Assembly: GCA_032719365.1 (NCBI GenBank) | Contig: CM064876.1 | Span: forward strand, 60,135,864 to 60,199,863 | Reading direction: 5' to 3' | Length of the DNA stretch: 64,000 bases | From: Prinsepia uniflora | Lineage: Eukaryota; Streptophyta; Magnoliopsida; Rosales; Rosaceae | Shown here: piece after piece, positions 24,101 to 35,799 of the stretch | Numbering within the stretch: position 1 is the first letter of the stretch | Layout of the letters: each line of letters opens with the position of its first letter | Program-made: the position numbers and the translations under genes | Notes under the pieces: generated by a model | The model's input: the letters and a program-made list of their open reading frames with translations, nothing else | The model's database searches: none | Told to the model about the DNA's origin: nothing

Positions 24101-26626
24101 ACCAAAAGTGTCTGGACCCATCAGTTTTGGTTAAGTCTGTTTCTGGTCTTCTAGAGCAGTCTGTTCCTGGTTAAGTATCCATTAAAATCAGGCGCATCAA
24201 GGGCAGGAAATCAACCTGTAAAACTAACTGAAGTAATTTTATCAGTTCATACTCGATAGGAATTTGCACAGCGCCCACCTGTTAAAGTAAGTCCAGGTTG
24301 TTAAAACCTGCTGCTAGTGTGGTGCTTGTGTCTTGACATGCGTTTAACATCAGAATTTGGTTTTCTTTTCTTACTAATAAATTGTTTTAGGTAACTGATA
24401 TTTTGTCTGGTATTTCTTATTTTTCTAATAGGTCAACTACATTCACCAGAAGTTGAGGACCATCCAACCAATGGCCTCTCCAGAAACATGGACACTGACC
24501 CGGAGAGACACAATGAGGTTACTATTTTCCAGGCTATTTTCTTTGCCATTTTTTCATGTTGTTTGGTGGTTCTCACAAATTTTTAATACCTTTTATACAT
24601 TCTAGCGTTTATATGGCGGTCAAACAGACTTTCCATCAGTTTTATTCGTCATAATTAATTTTACATATATATCTTGTGAAACAGATAATGGTAGAGCAGT
24701 CTGACGTATCATTAGACCAAGAGATCAATGCAAACTCACGTCCAAGCAGCAAACGGAAGATCAACCACGTTTCTGGAAGTCCTAGTCTAGCAGGTGCTCA
24801 CTTATAATATTACTATTCTGCTGCTGTTCTTATACTACTGATTTCTCTAATATAATAATTACATTCAGCAGCAGTTGAGGAGCATCCAACTGATGGTCTC
24901 TCCAGAAACCTGGAAACTTGTCCAGATATGCCAAACGAGGTTTCATGTTTTTTAGCTATTTTCCCCTTTATTTCATGTTATTTGGTGTTTGTCACGAACT
25001 TTAAATAACTTTATTACATTCTCGAATTTGTTCAGTGGTCACACAACTTTCGATCAATTTTATTCAACATAATTATTTTTATATTATGTTTCTTGTGAAA
25101 CAGATAATGCTAGAGCAGTCTGAAGTACCATTGAACAAAGATATCAAAGGAAACTTACGTCCAAGTAGAAAACAGACGATTAAACATGTTTCTGAAAGTC
25201 GAAGTCTAGCAGGTGCTCACTTATACAAATGGAACTGCTAATATTGCTATTCTGCTGCTGTTCTTATACTACTGATTTCTCTAATATATTAATTACATTC
25301 AGTAGCAGTTGAGGAGCATCCAACTGATGGTCCATCCAGAAACCTGGAAACTGGTCCAGAGATGCAAAACGAGGTTACGAGTTTTCTGACTACTACCCCC
25401 CTTCTTTCATGTTATTTGGTGGTTGCAAGATTTTTCTTTTCATACCATTTGTCCCCATTCTAGGGTTTGGTGCAGTGTGGCACAAAATTTCAATCAGTTT
25501 AAACATCACTGTTCTTATCATCAGTATGTTCAATTGTCCTTTTTCCCTTTTTATCATCTGTTACAAGTTTTGTTTGTCACTCTATCCTTAAGTTGGAAAT
25601 TTTGGAAAATTTTGAGAGGCATTTATTTTCTTGAGTTTGTTTAAGCAGTCCATTAATCATACTTATGTGCGTGAAACATGTATGGCTTGTACAATACACG
25701 AATCTGCTCTAAGTTAATAGTTTTACCTCGTAGGGTGGCTTAATAATCTATAGTTACTTTTGAATTCATGTTGGACAATATTAGGCCATCTAGCCTTCTT
25801 GAATAATGGGTGTAGATAAATCAAAATGTATCAAGAATTTACTGACAGGGGACTTGGTTTGCATGTGGATGAGTGTAAACGAATACCTTAGAAGCTTGTT
25901 TATGTTCTCTTGAAAGGAAGACTGACACACTTTTGATGGGCATAACATGCTGGTTTCTTGCTTTCTAATCTAAGATCTCGCTTTCATTTGTTAACAGTCC
26001 TGTAGTCATTACTAACTCTATATTATGTTTCTTGTGAAAAGATAATGCAAAAGCATCCTGGAGTATCACAGAATCAACTGATCAAAGCAATCTCACGTCC
26101 GCAAAGGAAACAGAAGGGTAAAGAAGTGTCTAAAAAGCAAAGAAGGCAAAGTCTAGCAGGTGCTTATGCAAATTTGACACTTTACCCACCTAACCACTAC
26201 TGCGGCTGCTTGCTTTCTTCTTGTATTAATATCTCATTTCTGTTGGAATTTTGGCCCTATTGTGTTTTCTCAGGGGCTGGTACAAAGTGGCAAGCTGGGG
26301 TAAGGCGAAGCACGAGGATCAAGACAAGACCCTTGGAGTATTGGAAAGGGGAGCGGTTGCTATATGGGCGTATACATGAGAGTGAGATGATAATTCCTTT
26401 TTATGTATTCGTCTCCTGCATATCAATGTGCCTTTGTACTTTTGAACATGTTTAAGAAATACATGAGTGAAACAAGTTACCTGTACTGGATCTTGCAGCT
26501 ATGACGACGGTAATTGGGATCAAGTACGCGTCTCCAGGAAAAGGCAGCGGAAATGTCCCTCTGAAGGTGAAGTCCTTTGTCTCTGATGATTACAAAGAGC
26601 TTGTTGAGCAAGCAGCTTTGCATTAA
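21165..26626 (+). CDS. CENPC: Centromere protein C (inner kinetochore), 15 exons, 779 aa
   Basis: CENP-C binds CENH3 nucleosomes and links centromeric chromatin to the outer kinetochore. Exons by GT-AG and frame: 21165-21317, 22096-22277, 22368-22456, 22542-22644, 22771-22937, 23067-23812, 23898-23997, 24432-24517, 24685-24793, 24869-24939, 25104-25212, 25303-25373, 26042-26159, 26274-26381, 26499-26626. Together they give 2,340 nt with no internal stop. The N-terminus has the plant block SDLEDPLQDYTDLALF (residues 8-23). Exon 2 has a basic RRQGLGRKRARF stretch, a likely nuclear signal. The hallmark CENP-C motif, RRSTRIKTRPLEYWKGER, spans residues about 712-729 in exon 14. The last exon encodes TTVIGIKYASPGKG and a tail ending EQAALH, as expected for plants. 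Exons 8-13 are three copies of one exon pair. I chose ATG 21,165 because it precedes the conserved N-terminal block; the earlier ATG is a two-codon uORF. Gene identity is very secure, but minor splice sites are predictions. Confidence 0.95.
24432..26159 (+). repeat. Tandem triplication of an exon pair inside CENP-C
   Basis: Exons 8, 10 and 12 are versions of one short exon (86, 71 and 71 nt) sharing GTTGAGGA(C/G)CATCCAAC and TCCAGAAAC. Exons 9, 11 and 13 are versions of another (109, 109 and 118 nt) starting ATAATG and ending AGTCTAGCAG. Unit starts are 437 and 434 bases apart. The introns are also similar, each with TTTCATGTT(A/G)TTTGGTG and TCTTGTGAAA before the acceptor. All repeat exons keep phase, so units can be gained without breaking the frame. 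The third unit has a longer intron (25,374-26,041). Confidence 0.95.
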
Positions 26627-26960
26627 GATGAATATTATGTCACTGAAGCATATGAGATTTGAGATCTGCATTGGATTTCCTTGTTCGTTCCATCCCTACG
26701 AACATTTAATGTTGTAAAATTGTCACTGAATGTAGCTTGACCGTGGTACCTGCTGTAAAAATCTCAATGACAATTTCATGATGATCGATGTATTTTAAAT
26801 CAGTTTATTTTTGGAACTTGAAATTATCTGTTATTTTTCATGCTTTTCCCCTCCCTTTTTTTTGTTAAATTTTTTTTTCCCCTCCCTTTTGCGTCCTCGT
26901 TAAAACGAGAAGTTTTGTAGAAAAGGGCTGTATTGGAAGGCAAAAATATTTTTGTTTGGT
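26627..26960 (+). other. 3' UTR and downstream flank of CENP-C
   Basis: Non-coding, T-rich, with several short homopolymers. The 3' end of the transcript probably falls here, since a LINE 3' tail begins near 26,961. No canonical AATAAA was seen close to the stop codon; plant signals are often degenerate. Confidence 0.4.
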
Positions 26961-27619
26961 CTTTTTTTTTTTGGCCAAGAAGAAATTTATTAATTGAAAC
27001 GGTTAGAAATGTTTATATCTTTAGTTAAAATATTAAATAATTGTAGGGGTTTAAGTCCCTCCTATTTTGAACGACAGTTAGAGCATTTACAGAACAACAA
27101 TTTTATGAGCAGCAATATTGTGTTTCTTAGATGTATACCAAAGCTTGACAATTTCAAAAGGGGCTATATAGTCAAGATATCAAAGATCGCTCCTTTAACA
27201 TTAGCATCCACTCCAAATCCTGTTGTCATACATTGTATTAGGCTCTTAAAATTTGTCTTAGGGGTCACTTTTTTGCAATCGAAGTCTACACAAGCAACCA
27301 TAGCATCCTGCAACGGATAAGCTTCAACTTACAAATAACTAGCACAAGGTAGACCACCTTCCCCACCCACTGCAATAAACATCCATACTGAGGAGCTGCG
27401 AGCTCAGCCATAAGCACCATGTCTTTCATCTTTATTAAAAGCACCATTACTTTCACAAAACCATTAGGGGGACGACTCCAGTACTAGCTAACTCGACTTA
27501 CAACCCAAGGTGTGTGAACCGATTGTACAATGATCGGTTTGCCAATTTGATTCATTTACCTGCTCTATCATCCACTGAATAAGTGTGACAATTAATAACA
27601 ATGTCATTGTAGTATCTCA

Positions 27620-29643
27620 TACTTTGACAATTCCATAGGCGCCATTGACCAAACTCAAGAATCTGCACAGCAAAGTTCTGTTGACCATGCATAGAGAAAG
27701 ATTTCCTAAAATACAATCAATACCCCACATAATCTTCTCCCTCAAGTCGACTAATATCAACATGAAAATGACTGCCAAACCAGAAGATCTGAGTAAATTT
27801 GCAGTGAAAGAATAAACGTACATAAGCTTTTTCCGCTTCACCACATTGATGGCAAAGATTATCCACCAAGATATGACGTTTCACCAAGTTTGCTTTTATT
27901 GCTAAAAACTGTTTGCAACATTTGCACAAGAATAGTTGCAGTTTAGGAGGCACTTTAGTTGTCCAAAAGGAGTCCTATAGCTCATTTTCCGGTTCATAGC
28001 ACTTGGTTCTCCAGTACGTTGTTTTCTTTTCACTTTGCCATTTCTCAACAATTCCATATCAATATGGTATCCTGGTTTAACAGTAACTCCCATTCTTGAC
28101 ATAATGCCATATATGTATGTTTGAACACCCAAGACAGATAAGAGGAATTGGTAGAACACATTGAGCCTCCTCTTTGTTAAAAATATTGGTAACCAGATTA
28201 CTTTTCCAACACTTACTACCCTCATCAATGACGTCCGTAACCACATTAGGCATAAGATCATGGCGAGAGAGAAAGAGAGAGGGAGGAAAAGCCCTATTGT
28301 AGCCAATCAAGGGTCATTTAAGATACTGACACTACTAGCGTCCCCAATCCTCCATCGAAGGCCAGATTTTGGAACTTCAAAACCTTGCAGAATATCCTTC
28401 CAACCCTAAGAGCTATCCCGCCCCTCCCTGGCTGTAAGAAAATGCCCATCTAGGTAGTATTTACCTTGTAGAATCTGGGCCAGGATAGATTCGGTACTAT
28501 TTAGGATTCTCCATCCACGTATGGCAAGCATTGCCACATTGAAGCATCTAAGATCTTAAAACCTAAGCCACGGTGTTTTTAGATTTCGTAAGTTTATCCT
28601 AATAGCCCAAGTGGATCCCAGTCTTTTTACTCGTACTCCCCCACTAGAAATCAGCCATGATATGAGTAATGTTATGACAAATAGTAACATGCAACAAAAA
28701 ACAAGACATATAGCATATAGGCATGGCCATAATAACAGATTGAAGGAGTTCCTTATCACAAGGAGATAGGTATTGTCCTGCCCACCCTTGTATTCGATTT
28801 TCAATTCTCAATATGGTCTCCTCAAACACCTTCTTCTTGGAAGAGCCAAAATCTGCCCAGAATTCCAAGTATTTACCAAATATCTCATTACATTGAATAC
28901 CAAGAAGGATGGATAATGTAGCCTTGCTAGCAGCTAAATCATCCATGCTGGATAAAACATCTCTCTTACTAAAATTTGTAAATTTTCGAGACTCCCCGGG
29001 ATAGATACTAAGAATCTCCTTGACACAAGAAGCCTCCTCAATGTTTGCTTTACACATAAAAACCGAATCATCAACAAACATGAGATGAGTAAGATTTAGA
29101 CCATTAGGCACTAGTCTAATACCACAAAACGAACCCTCATTTTCATGTTTTCTAATCAAGGTCGAGAGTCCTTCTGCACGTAGCACAAACAAAAAAGGGG
29201 ATAAGGGATCACCATGTCTTTTTTATTCAAGATGGTCGAATAAAACCAGAAGGCTCGCCATTAACCATGAAACTATAAGTGGTAGATGTAACACAGCCCA
29301 TGATCCATTGAATGAAAGTATCATCAAAGCCAAGTTGAGACATGACTGCCTTTAGAAAGCTCCATTCAACTCGATTATAGGCTTTCGCCATGTCAAGCTT
29401 AAGCACCATTTCCTCCCCTAACACACCTCTCTTCTTTTTCACAGTATGCAACACTTCATGAACAACCAAAATATTATCAGTGATTTGTCTCCCTTCCACA
29501 AAAGCAGATTGCATTGGGGTAATGATATTCTTTAACACCCTCTTTAAACAATTTTTACGAATCTTACAGATTATTTTATAAATAACGTTGCACAAAAAAA
29601 TTGGTCTCAACTGAGACATATAAATACGGTTAGGTACATTAGG
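27620..29643 (-). pseudogene. LINE reverse transcriptase, main part (broken)
   Basis: Several overlapping minus-strand frames together cover the RT palm and zinc-binding region but contain frameshifts and stops, for example between the open stretches 29,227-29,643 and 28,644-29,192. The catalytic FVDD (in LMFVDDSVF) is intact. The N-terminal side of the RT continues at 33,084-33,282 beyond the inserted solo LTR. The zinc-binding segment at 27,717-27,953 includes PPKLQLFLCKCC and CHQCGE. It cannot make a full protein. Confidence 0.85.
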
Positions 29644-31058
29644 TGTAACGGCCCGTCCCAAATTTCGTGATTAGCAAGATTTAATTAAGAATTAATTAAG
29701 GATTAATCAGGAATTAATTGAGAATTATCAGACGATCGGGATGAAATTACGATTTTGCCCCTAGAAAAGGTAGATCGAGACGATACGAGTTCGAAGACAG
29801 GTGACACACCGAAAATGGACATCGTACAGGAAAATTACGGGTCAAGGACAGTTTTCGTCCTATTTTCGATTGCATGAAAATCAAGAAGAGTTGACTTTTG
29901 GTTTGTCTTTAGTGGGACCCAAAATATCTCTTGTGGACCAATAGATGAGTGACAAGTGTCACTCATCCATTGATCCACACAAACACATGCATTTACCATT
30001 TCCCTTATTTCATTTCGATCCAAAATCGAAACCCACCCCAAAACCAAAACCATCACCCTCCTCACCTAGTTCTGACCTGAGAGAGAGATAGAGATTGATT
30101 GAGATGCTGGAGGAGGACGACGGAGACACGGAGGAGCAGGCTGGTCGTGGAACCTAGGTAAACCCAAATACCATTTTTGGTTTGAAATTCGGATTTTTGG
30201 TTTGGGGCCTTGGGGAAGTGTTTTGACGATTAGGTTGTGTTCTTGGTTGTTGTGCGAGTGTTTTGGGATTGGAACGAACCTAAATGGATCACGGGACGGC
30301 TCTGGGTGGTGGTTCGAAGAACGACCGTGGAAGTTTGATCTTGAACATGTAAATTCCGTTCTTGTTTCATGGTTCTAAGATCGTAGATGGTTAGTGACCT
30401 TTGAGTATGCTTTGGACAGGTCCAAATGTCCCGGAGATTGTGGATTAGCCTTGGAGTGGCTTACGACGCGGATTGTGAGCGCACAACACAGACGGTTTGT
30501 GAGTGGAATTTGCTTTCTAAATGATGCATGCATAAATATTTTATATGTTTTATGAACATGATTTGAGATGCATTGATTGCATATGATTTAAATATGATTT
30601 GTGTTGATAATTTGACATTTTCTTAGAAAATGTGATATTGCACGAATTTCGATATTTCTATTTTTATATGATACTTGGGCTTCTGCTGAGTTTCTTATGT
30701 ACATGTGATTTATATGATTTGAATGATTTCACAGAGATACTTGAAATACTATTTTGAGTATGAGACCTAATTAATTATTGACTTTGACTTGGATTACAAT
30801 CAAAGGTGATTTGGAAAAGTGATTTGAATATTGAAATGATTTTCAGATTTGGAAATAATATTCGGGCTTGTGTCCCAGTTGATTTATGGTTTGACTTAGA
30901 GTATAGTCAAATATGAAATGATATTTCGGGTTTGTGACGCTATTGCGATGATACTTTAGGCTTGTGACCCTATTGAGATGATATTCCGGGCTTGTGACCC
31001 TACTGAGATGATATGCCGATCTTGTGACCCTATTGAGATTTGATTTTGGGCTGAGACC

Positions 31059-31153
31059 ATAGATTGAAATATCGACCGATAGGGCTGATATATCGACGAT
31101 ATATCATCAACTTCGGCCGACGACAGTTAAAAGGGTGGAAGGGAAAAGGGGAA

Positions 31154-31217
<64 letters not shown>

Positions 31218-32285
31218 ATATCTCACAAAAATTTCGATTTGTTTTCTTGTTTTAAGGATATAGATCTCATTATTTAGGTAAAACGATCGAGATTGGCCTA
31301 AATTGGGTGAAAATTGGACGTAAAATGACGATAAACCAGTCGGGTCATGCCGCCGGGTCCGAAACCTGAACAGCAGACCCAGCTCGAGGTAGATGACGAC
31401 TACTGTGTAGCTGCATGGCCACCATGCGCAGACGCTACCACCGGCGCATGCGGTGTCCGAAGGCCGTCCGTCCAACATGAAATATTTTTTATTTATTTTT
31501 CTGAGTTTATTGGTACAACTTTCAAATTAATTGGATACCATATGAGCACATTTCTAAATATCTAATATAATATGTTTTATATTTAAATTAGTATTTGATA
31601 TAAAAAAAATTGGGAATATAAATATAAGATTAATTTAAATATTAATGAAATTTTTAAGCAAATTATATCGAATGGTAGGATTTCGTAGAGTGGAGATGGT
31701 TAATTTGAAACAAATTATGTTGAATTCAATTCAAGTAAATTATGTTGAATTGAAGAAACTTACTTGAATGGTTAATTTGAATATTAATGGATTTTAGAAA
31801 AATATGAGATAAACACACGATTAATAAGAATTCGTTTTACGTCAAATTTTCACTAATTAATGTCTAATTTTTAAAATTATTATATAAATACAAATGCTCC
31901 AATTTTCTAAATTATTATGTAAATGTAAACTCCATTATTATATGCTTATTTTTATGTTTTAACTATATTAACATTCAATTATAGTAGTTTATTTCAATTT
32001 ATGTTTCTATTTAAAATTTTATATTATTAGTTATTGATAGAACCTATTGTATTATATTATTCATCATATATTTATTATAGAAAAGTTATTTTATCATTTT
32101 TATTAGTCAAATATAACCAATATTGGGTACTTGTTTTTCCCAAAGTTTCATTCCAAATTTCCAACTTTAAGACTGAATTTCCGTCATTTTTATTGACCGT
32201 AAACGATATCGATATCGATATTTTGGGCGAGATATCCGTAAATTTGACTAACGATATATCCGTCGATACCGATATTTCAATCCTT
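31059..32285. mobile_element. Mutator-like non-autonomous element (1.2 kb), 10-bp TSD GGCTGAGACC
   Basis: Ends are ATAGATTGAAATATCG on the left and the inverse of AAGGATTGAAATATCG on the right, a match of 14 of 16. GGCTGAGACC flanks both sides (31,049-31,058 and 32,286-32,295). A TSD of about 9-10 bp with terminal inverted repeats fits Mutator-type elements. Subterminal GATATATCG/CGATATC repeats occur at both ends. No transposase is seen, so it needs a helper. It contains a G33 run. Confidence 0.8.
31154..31212. repeat. G33 homopolymer followed by (AG)n
   Basis: Thirty-three consecutive G at 31,154-31,186, then about 13 AG units. It lies inside the Mutator-like element. Confidence 0.95.
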
Positions 32286-33869
32286 GGCTGAGACCCTACT
32301 GAGAAAATGGATTTGATTGATAAACTATTTTCACTGAGACCATTCTTTGAGGTTGATACGACTCCGGCGGGAATATGTTTTCCAGGAGAGAGACTCCGGT
32401 AGGAATATGTTTCCCTGGAGAGGTCTCGACAGCCTCCGGGATGCGCTGTGTTCCCCCTGGAGAGGTCATAATGCACTGCCTGTTATCGTGCAGCCGAGGG
32501 AGACTCGACTCAGAAGTGCTTATGTTATATGAAATTGATCGTTGATATGTTCACGACGATATATGGAACGCCGACCGATGATATGTTCACAGCAACGTGC
32601 TCAGACGTGATCAGTTCTAGAGCTTATGTGCACGCGTTACTTGGATATCGTGACTGATGATGATGATATAATGATATGAGATATGACAGATGATTTTCAC
32701 TGGTATTGATTTGAGAAGCATTTTTCACTGGTTATTGATTTGAAAAACAAATTGATTTGATTTTAAGAAAGTAATTGAGATTACGTGTTTTTTGTTGCAT
32801 GCATGTTTTTAATTAAAGAGTATAAATGTATATGCCCGAAATGTATTTGAAATGTTTATTTTTGTGCACTCACAACTTTCAATGTTTTTTTTTATACCCT
32901 TCAGGTTGATCGCGGATGCGGGCTGTAGCAGAGATTGAGACATCACATGCTGCTACGTACTCTGGAAATCACTGCGCACTTTGGAAACCCCGAGCGGGTT
33001 AGAGGTTTATCCCTGGTCTGACACGCGTGGTGGGAGCAGGATATCCCACGTAAATCCTGAGGGATTAGAGATGGGTCTTGTCATTAGAGGTTAAGGCAAT
33101 ATTTGTATAATTGTATTTACCTCCCATCTAACCCATAGCAAAGAATGCTTTGACAAAAAGCCATTATATCCTCTCCTATTAGGCCCCATTTCTTTTGATA
33201 GGATGCAATAGTGAATCCATCTAGCCCTGGTGATTTTGTGAGGTGCAAGAAAGCATGGCAGTTCTAATTTCCACCTCTCCATTTTACCGAGTAAGCATAT
33301 TACTCTCAGCTACTAAAACACAACTGGGAATGCAATTACTAATTGTATTTTCCCTAGATAGTTGATTAGCAATAAACATAGTCTGTAAATATTCCACTGC
33401 AATTGAGCGGATAATGGCATCATCCTCAGTCCATATCCCCAACCTATTGTGAATGCCCAGGATCCAATTTTGTTACCTACGCTTCATAGTTTTGGCATGG
33501 AAGAACTTTGTATTCTTATCGCCTTTATTCAACTAGTGTATTCTTGATTTCATCTTCCAGTGAATCTCCTCATTAAGAAAAGCAGCTTTTAAATCTGTTT
33601 CCAAAGACCGGACATGGCTAGCCTGAAACAAAGGTTGCTAAAATGTAGTACACAACTTCTCCTTAACTTCTGTATATGCTGCTGAGCATTAGAGACATTT
33701 TTTTTTCCTCCAAGTCAAGATTCCTCTTCGAAACCCACTGAGTTTTCATTCAATAAAGGTCGTACCCTCAATAGGTAAATTTTGTTGTCATGCTTCTTTA
33801 ATTTATTCAACACAAGCCTGTTCACAACCCCGTCTTAGATATATAAAATGCCTCGGTCTACATTGTTTC

Positions 33870-35639
33870 TGTAACGACTAATTTCAATTTTTTTTCTTGT
33901 AAATTGACAATTTTACCCTTATTAGTCTCAAAGTTGTTTTTTTTTTCAGATTACTGTTTGAACTTTTTGTGAGTAACATTACGTAGGTCTCGAAGTTCAG
34001 AATTTATAGACATGCAGCCTGTTGGAATCGAAGACCAGATAAGCTTATCCAATGATACAGTAGTTCATATTGTATAAGTCCAAGATCTTGGAAAAAAAGA
34101 ACCCAAATCGTATATTGTTAGAGTTCGCAACAACCTAGTTATAGAAAAACTAAACGCAAAATGGAAAAATGCCAAAATCTTTCTCCAATTTGAAATATTT
34201 AACGTTAATGTTTGTATGAACTTTATAATTCAAAACTCTAAACTCAAAATTTTGATGGAAAAAATTTACCTCAAAACCCCAATCTTATTGTTAGAGTTCA
34301 TATAAACTTTTCTATTAAAATTAAAAGCCGCAATATCAAACAAAAATATTCAAAGATTAGAGGATATAAATGGTAAAATAGCAAAATTATTTTTCTAATC
34401 CGCAATATCAAACATTAGAGGATATAAATTTTCTAATTTAAAAATCCAAACTCAAAATATTCAAAGAAAAAGAATTTGAACTTTGAACCCCAATTACATA
34501 TTGTTAGAGCTTATATACCCCTTTCTTTTGAAAAAAATCAATTTAAACAATGAAAAAAGTAAAAATTCTTTTTGCAAGTCACCTTCTTCTTGGAAAAATA
34601 TCAATCAATTTGGGGAAAATTAGTTTGAAATACAAAGCTTTACCTCAAAATTTCTTGAGAATATCCTTTGGTTCGCCTTGCAATTCCGGAACTTTGAAAA
34701 CCTAAAAAAATAAAATCCCAAATCAAAAGATAGAAAGATTGAGAGAGAGGGTTTGAGATTGTGCATATGATCAAGGTTGAGTGCCCAAAATGAATAAATT
34801 TACCGCAGGCCTGCTAGGATCGAAGGTTTGTTGTGGGGACTGATGATCAATAATCGATGATCGATAATTAGTGATCAATGATCGGTGATCGATGATGAAA
34901 TGAAACAGAATCCAAGAAGAGGAAGAAAAAAAAAAAAGGATACAAAAGAGCGATGAAGCGGTCTCGAAGAAAAAGAGGGCGCGAGAAATATTGAGAAGAT
35001 GTTAGCACACATTTGCTAATCAAGCGTACAAATGTCACACAACAGAGGGACAGAGGAGCAAAAAAATAAGGTCAAAATGGTAAAAATAGCGTTCGTGAAC
35101 AGTGACAACATGCAACCTTTTTAGTATATAGTTAATATGTATATATACTAACGATCTAAAAGAGTTATGATAGTATTAGAAGTTATATATATATATATAT
35201 ATATGAGTTAATATACATATATAAAGGAGTATATAATGTTTAAGCTATTTTCAACGAAACCACAATATATATATTTATATATAACACTTAGAAAAAAGGA
35301 AAGTCTATTCATACACACTTCTTACGTAATCACATCTCCGTATCTTCTATAAATCTTTTATTCATAAATTTTATTATTTTAAGATCATTAATATCTTTTA
35401 TCCAAAATTATCAAAATACCCATAGTTGAATTTGACCCGTATCAAACTTATTCAATATCCAATTTCGGCATACCGCCTATCTATAGAGTCAGGAGTCCGA
35501 GATTTTTGGAACGGTTTTCGCAAAATGTCCAAAAAAAATCCAGGTCAAAAGTTAATCTTTGACCTCACAGGGGCAAAATCATCCTTTCCCCTTTTTAATT
35601 TTCCAAATTCACTTTTTCGTGAATTTTTGAGTCGTTACA
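33870..35639. mobile_element. Two LTR start regions head to head (about 1.8 kb)
   Basis: The left edge TGTAACGACTAATTT and the right edge GAGTCGTTACA both match LTR starts, pointing inward. The left half resembles the start of the LTR at 38,175 (TTGACAATTTT, then CTCAAAGTTG, then TAGACA...GGAATCGAAG). The right half, reversed, has the same order of blocks. Flanks (GTTTC and GATGA) are not duplicated. Between them are AT-rich sequence and a short GATCGATGAT-type repeat (34,835-34,893). It separates the LINE from the second Copia element. Confidence 0.55.
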
Positions 35640-35799
35640 GATGAATCTTCAAAAAAAAAAAAATAATCCATTCAGTTAAAAATACTCTTTGCCATACCTA
35701 TTTCTCTGTAATAAAATTTGGATTTATATTCTTTCCTCTAAGAGGTAGGTTAATCCTTCTGCTTGTTAACGGTGGCATCAAGTTCAAATACATTTGACA

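Larger units (their letters stand above)
29644..33083 (+). mobile_element. Solo LTR of the long-LTR family, plus orientation, TSD TTAGG/TTAGA
   Basis: It starts TGTAACGGCCCGTCCC and ends GGGTCTTGTCA inside the LINE RT, which resumes on the other side. Flanks are TTAGG (29,639-29,643) and TTAGA (33,084-33,088), one mismatch. Landmarks run in the order opposite to the minus copies: GTGACAAGTGTCACTCATC, GTGAGTGGA, ATGCATGCAT, repeated GGGCTTGTGACCC units (30,900-31,040), then CACTCACAACT and GGATGCGGGCTGTAGCAG near the end. It holds a 1.2-kb DNA-transposon insertion. Confidence 0.9.
26961..33869 (-). mobile_element. L1-type LINE (non-LTR retrotransposon), 5'-truncated, with a nested solo LTR
   Basis: Reading the minus strand from 33,869 downward gives, in several broken frames, the pre-RT motif GDKNTKFFHAK (near 33,500), SPGLDGF...FYQKKW (near 33,170-33,230), RT blocks with LRPIFLCNVIYKI, MQSAFVEGRQITDNILVVHE and LKLDMAKAYNRVEW (29,230-29,640), an HLMFVDDSVF catalytic block (near 29,080), and a reverse-transcriptase zinc-binding region with CHQCGEAEKAYVRLFFHC (near 27,800-27,870). 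A run of T at 26,961-26,972 is the likely poly(A) tail in reverse. No endonuclease domain is present. The RT is split by the solo LTR at 29,644-33,083. Confidence 0.85.
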
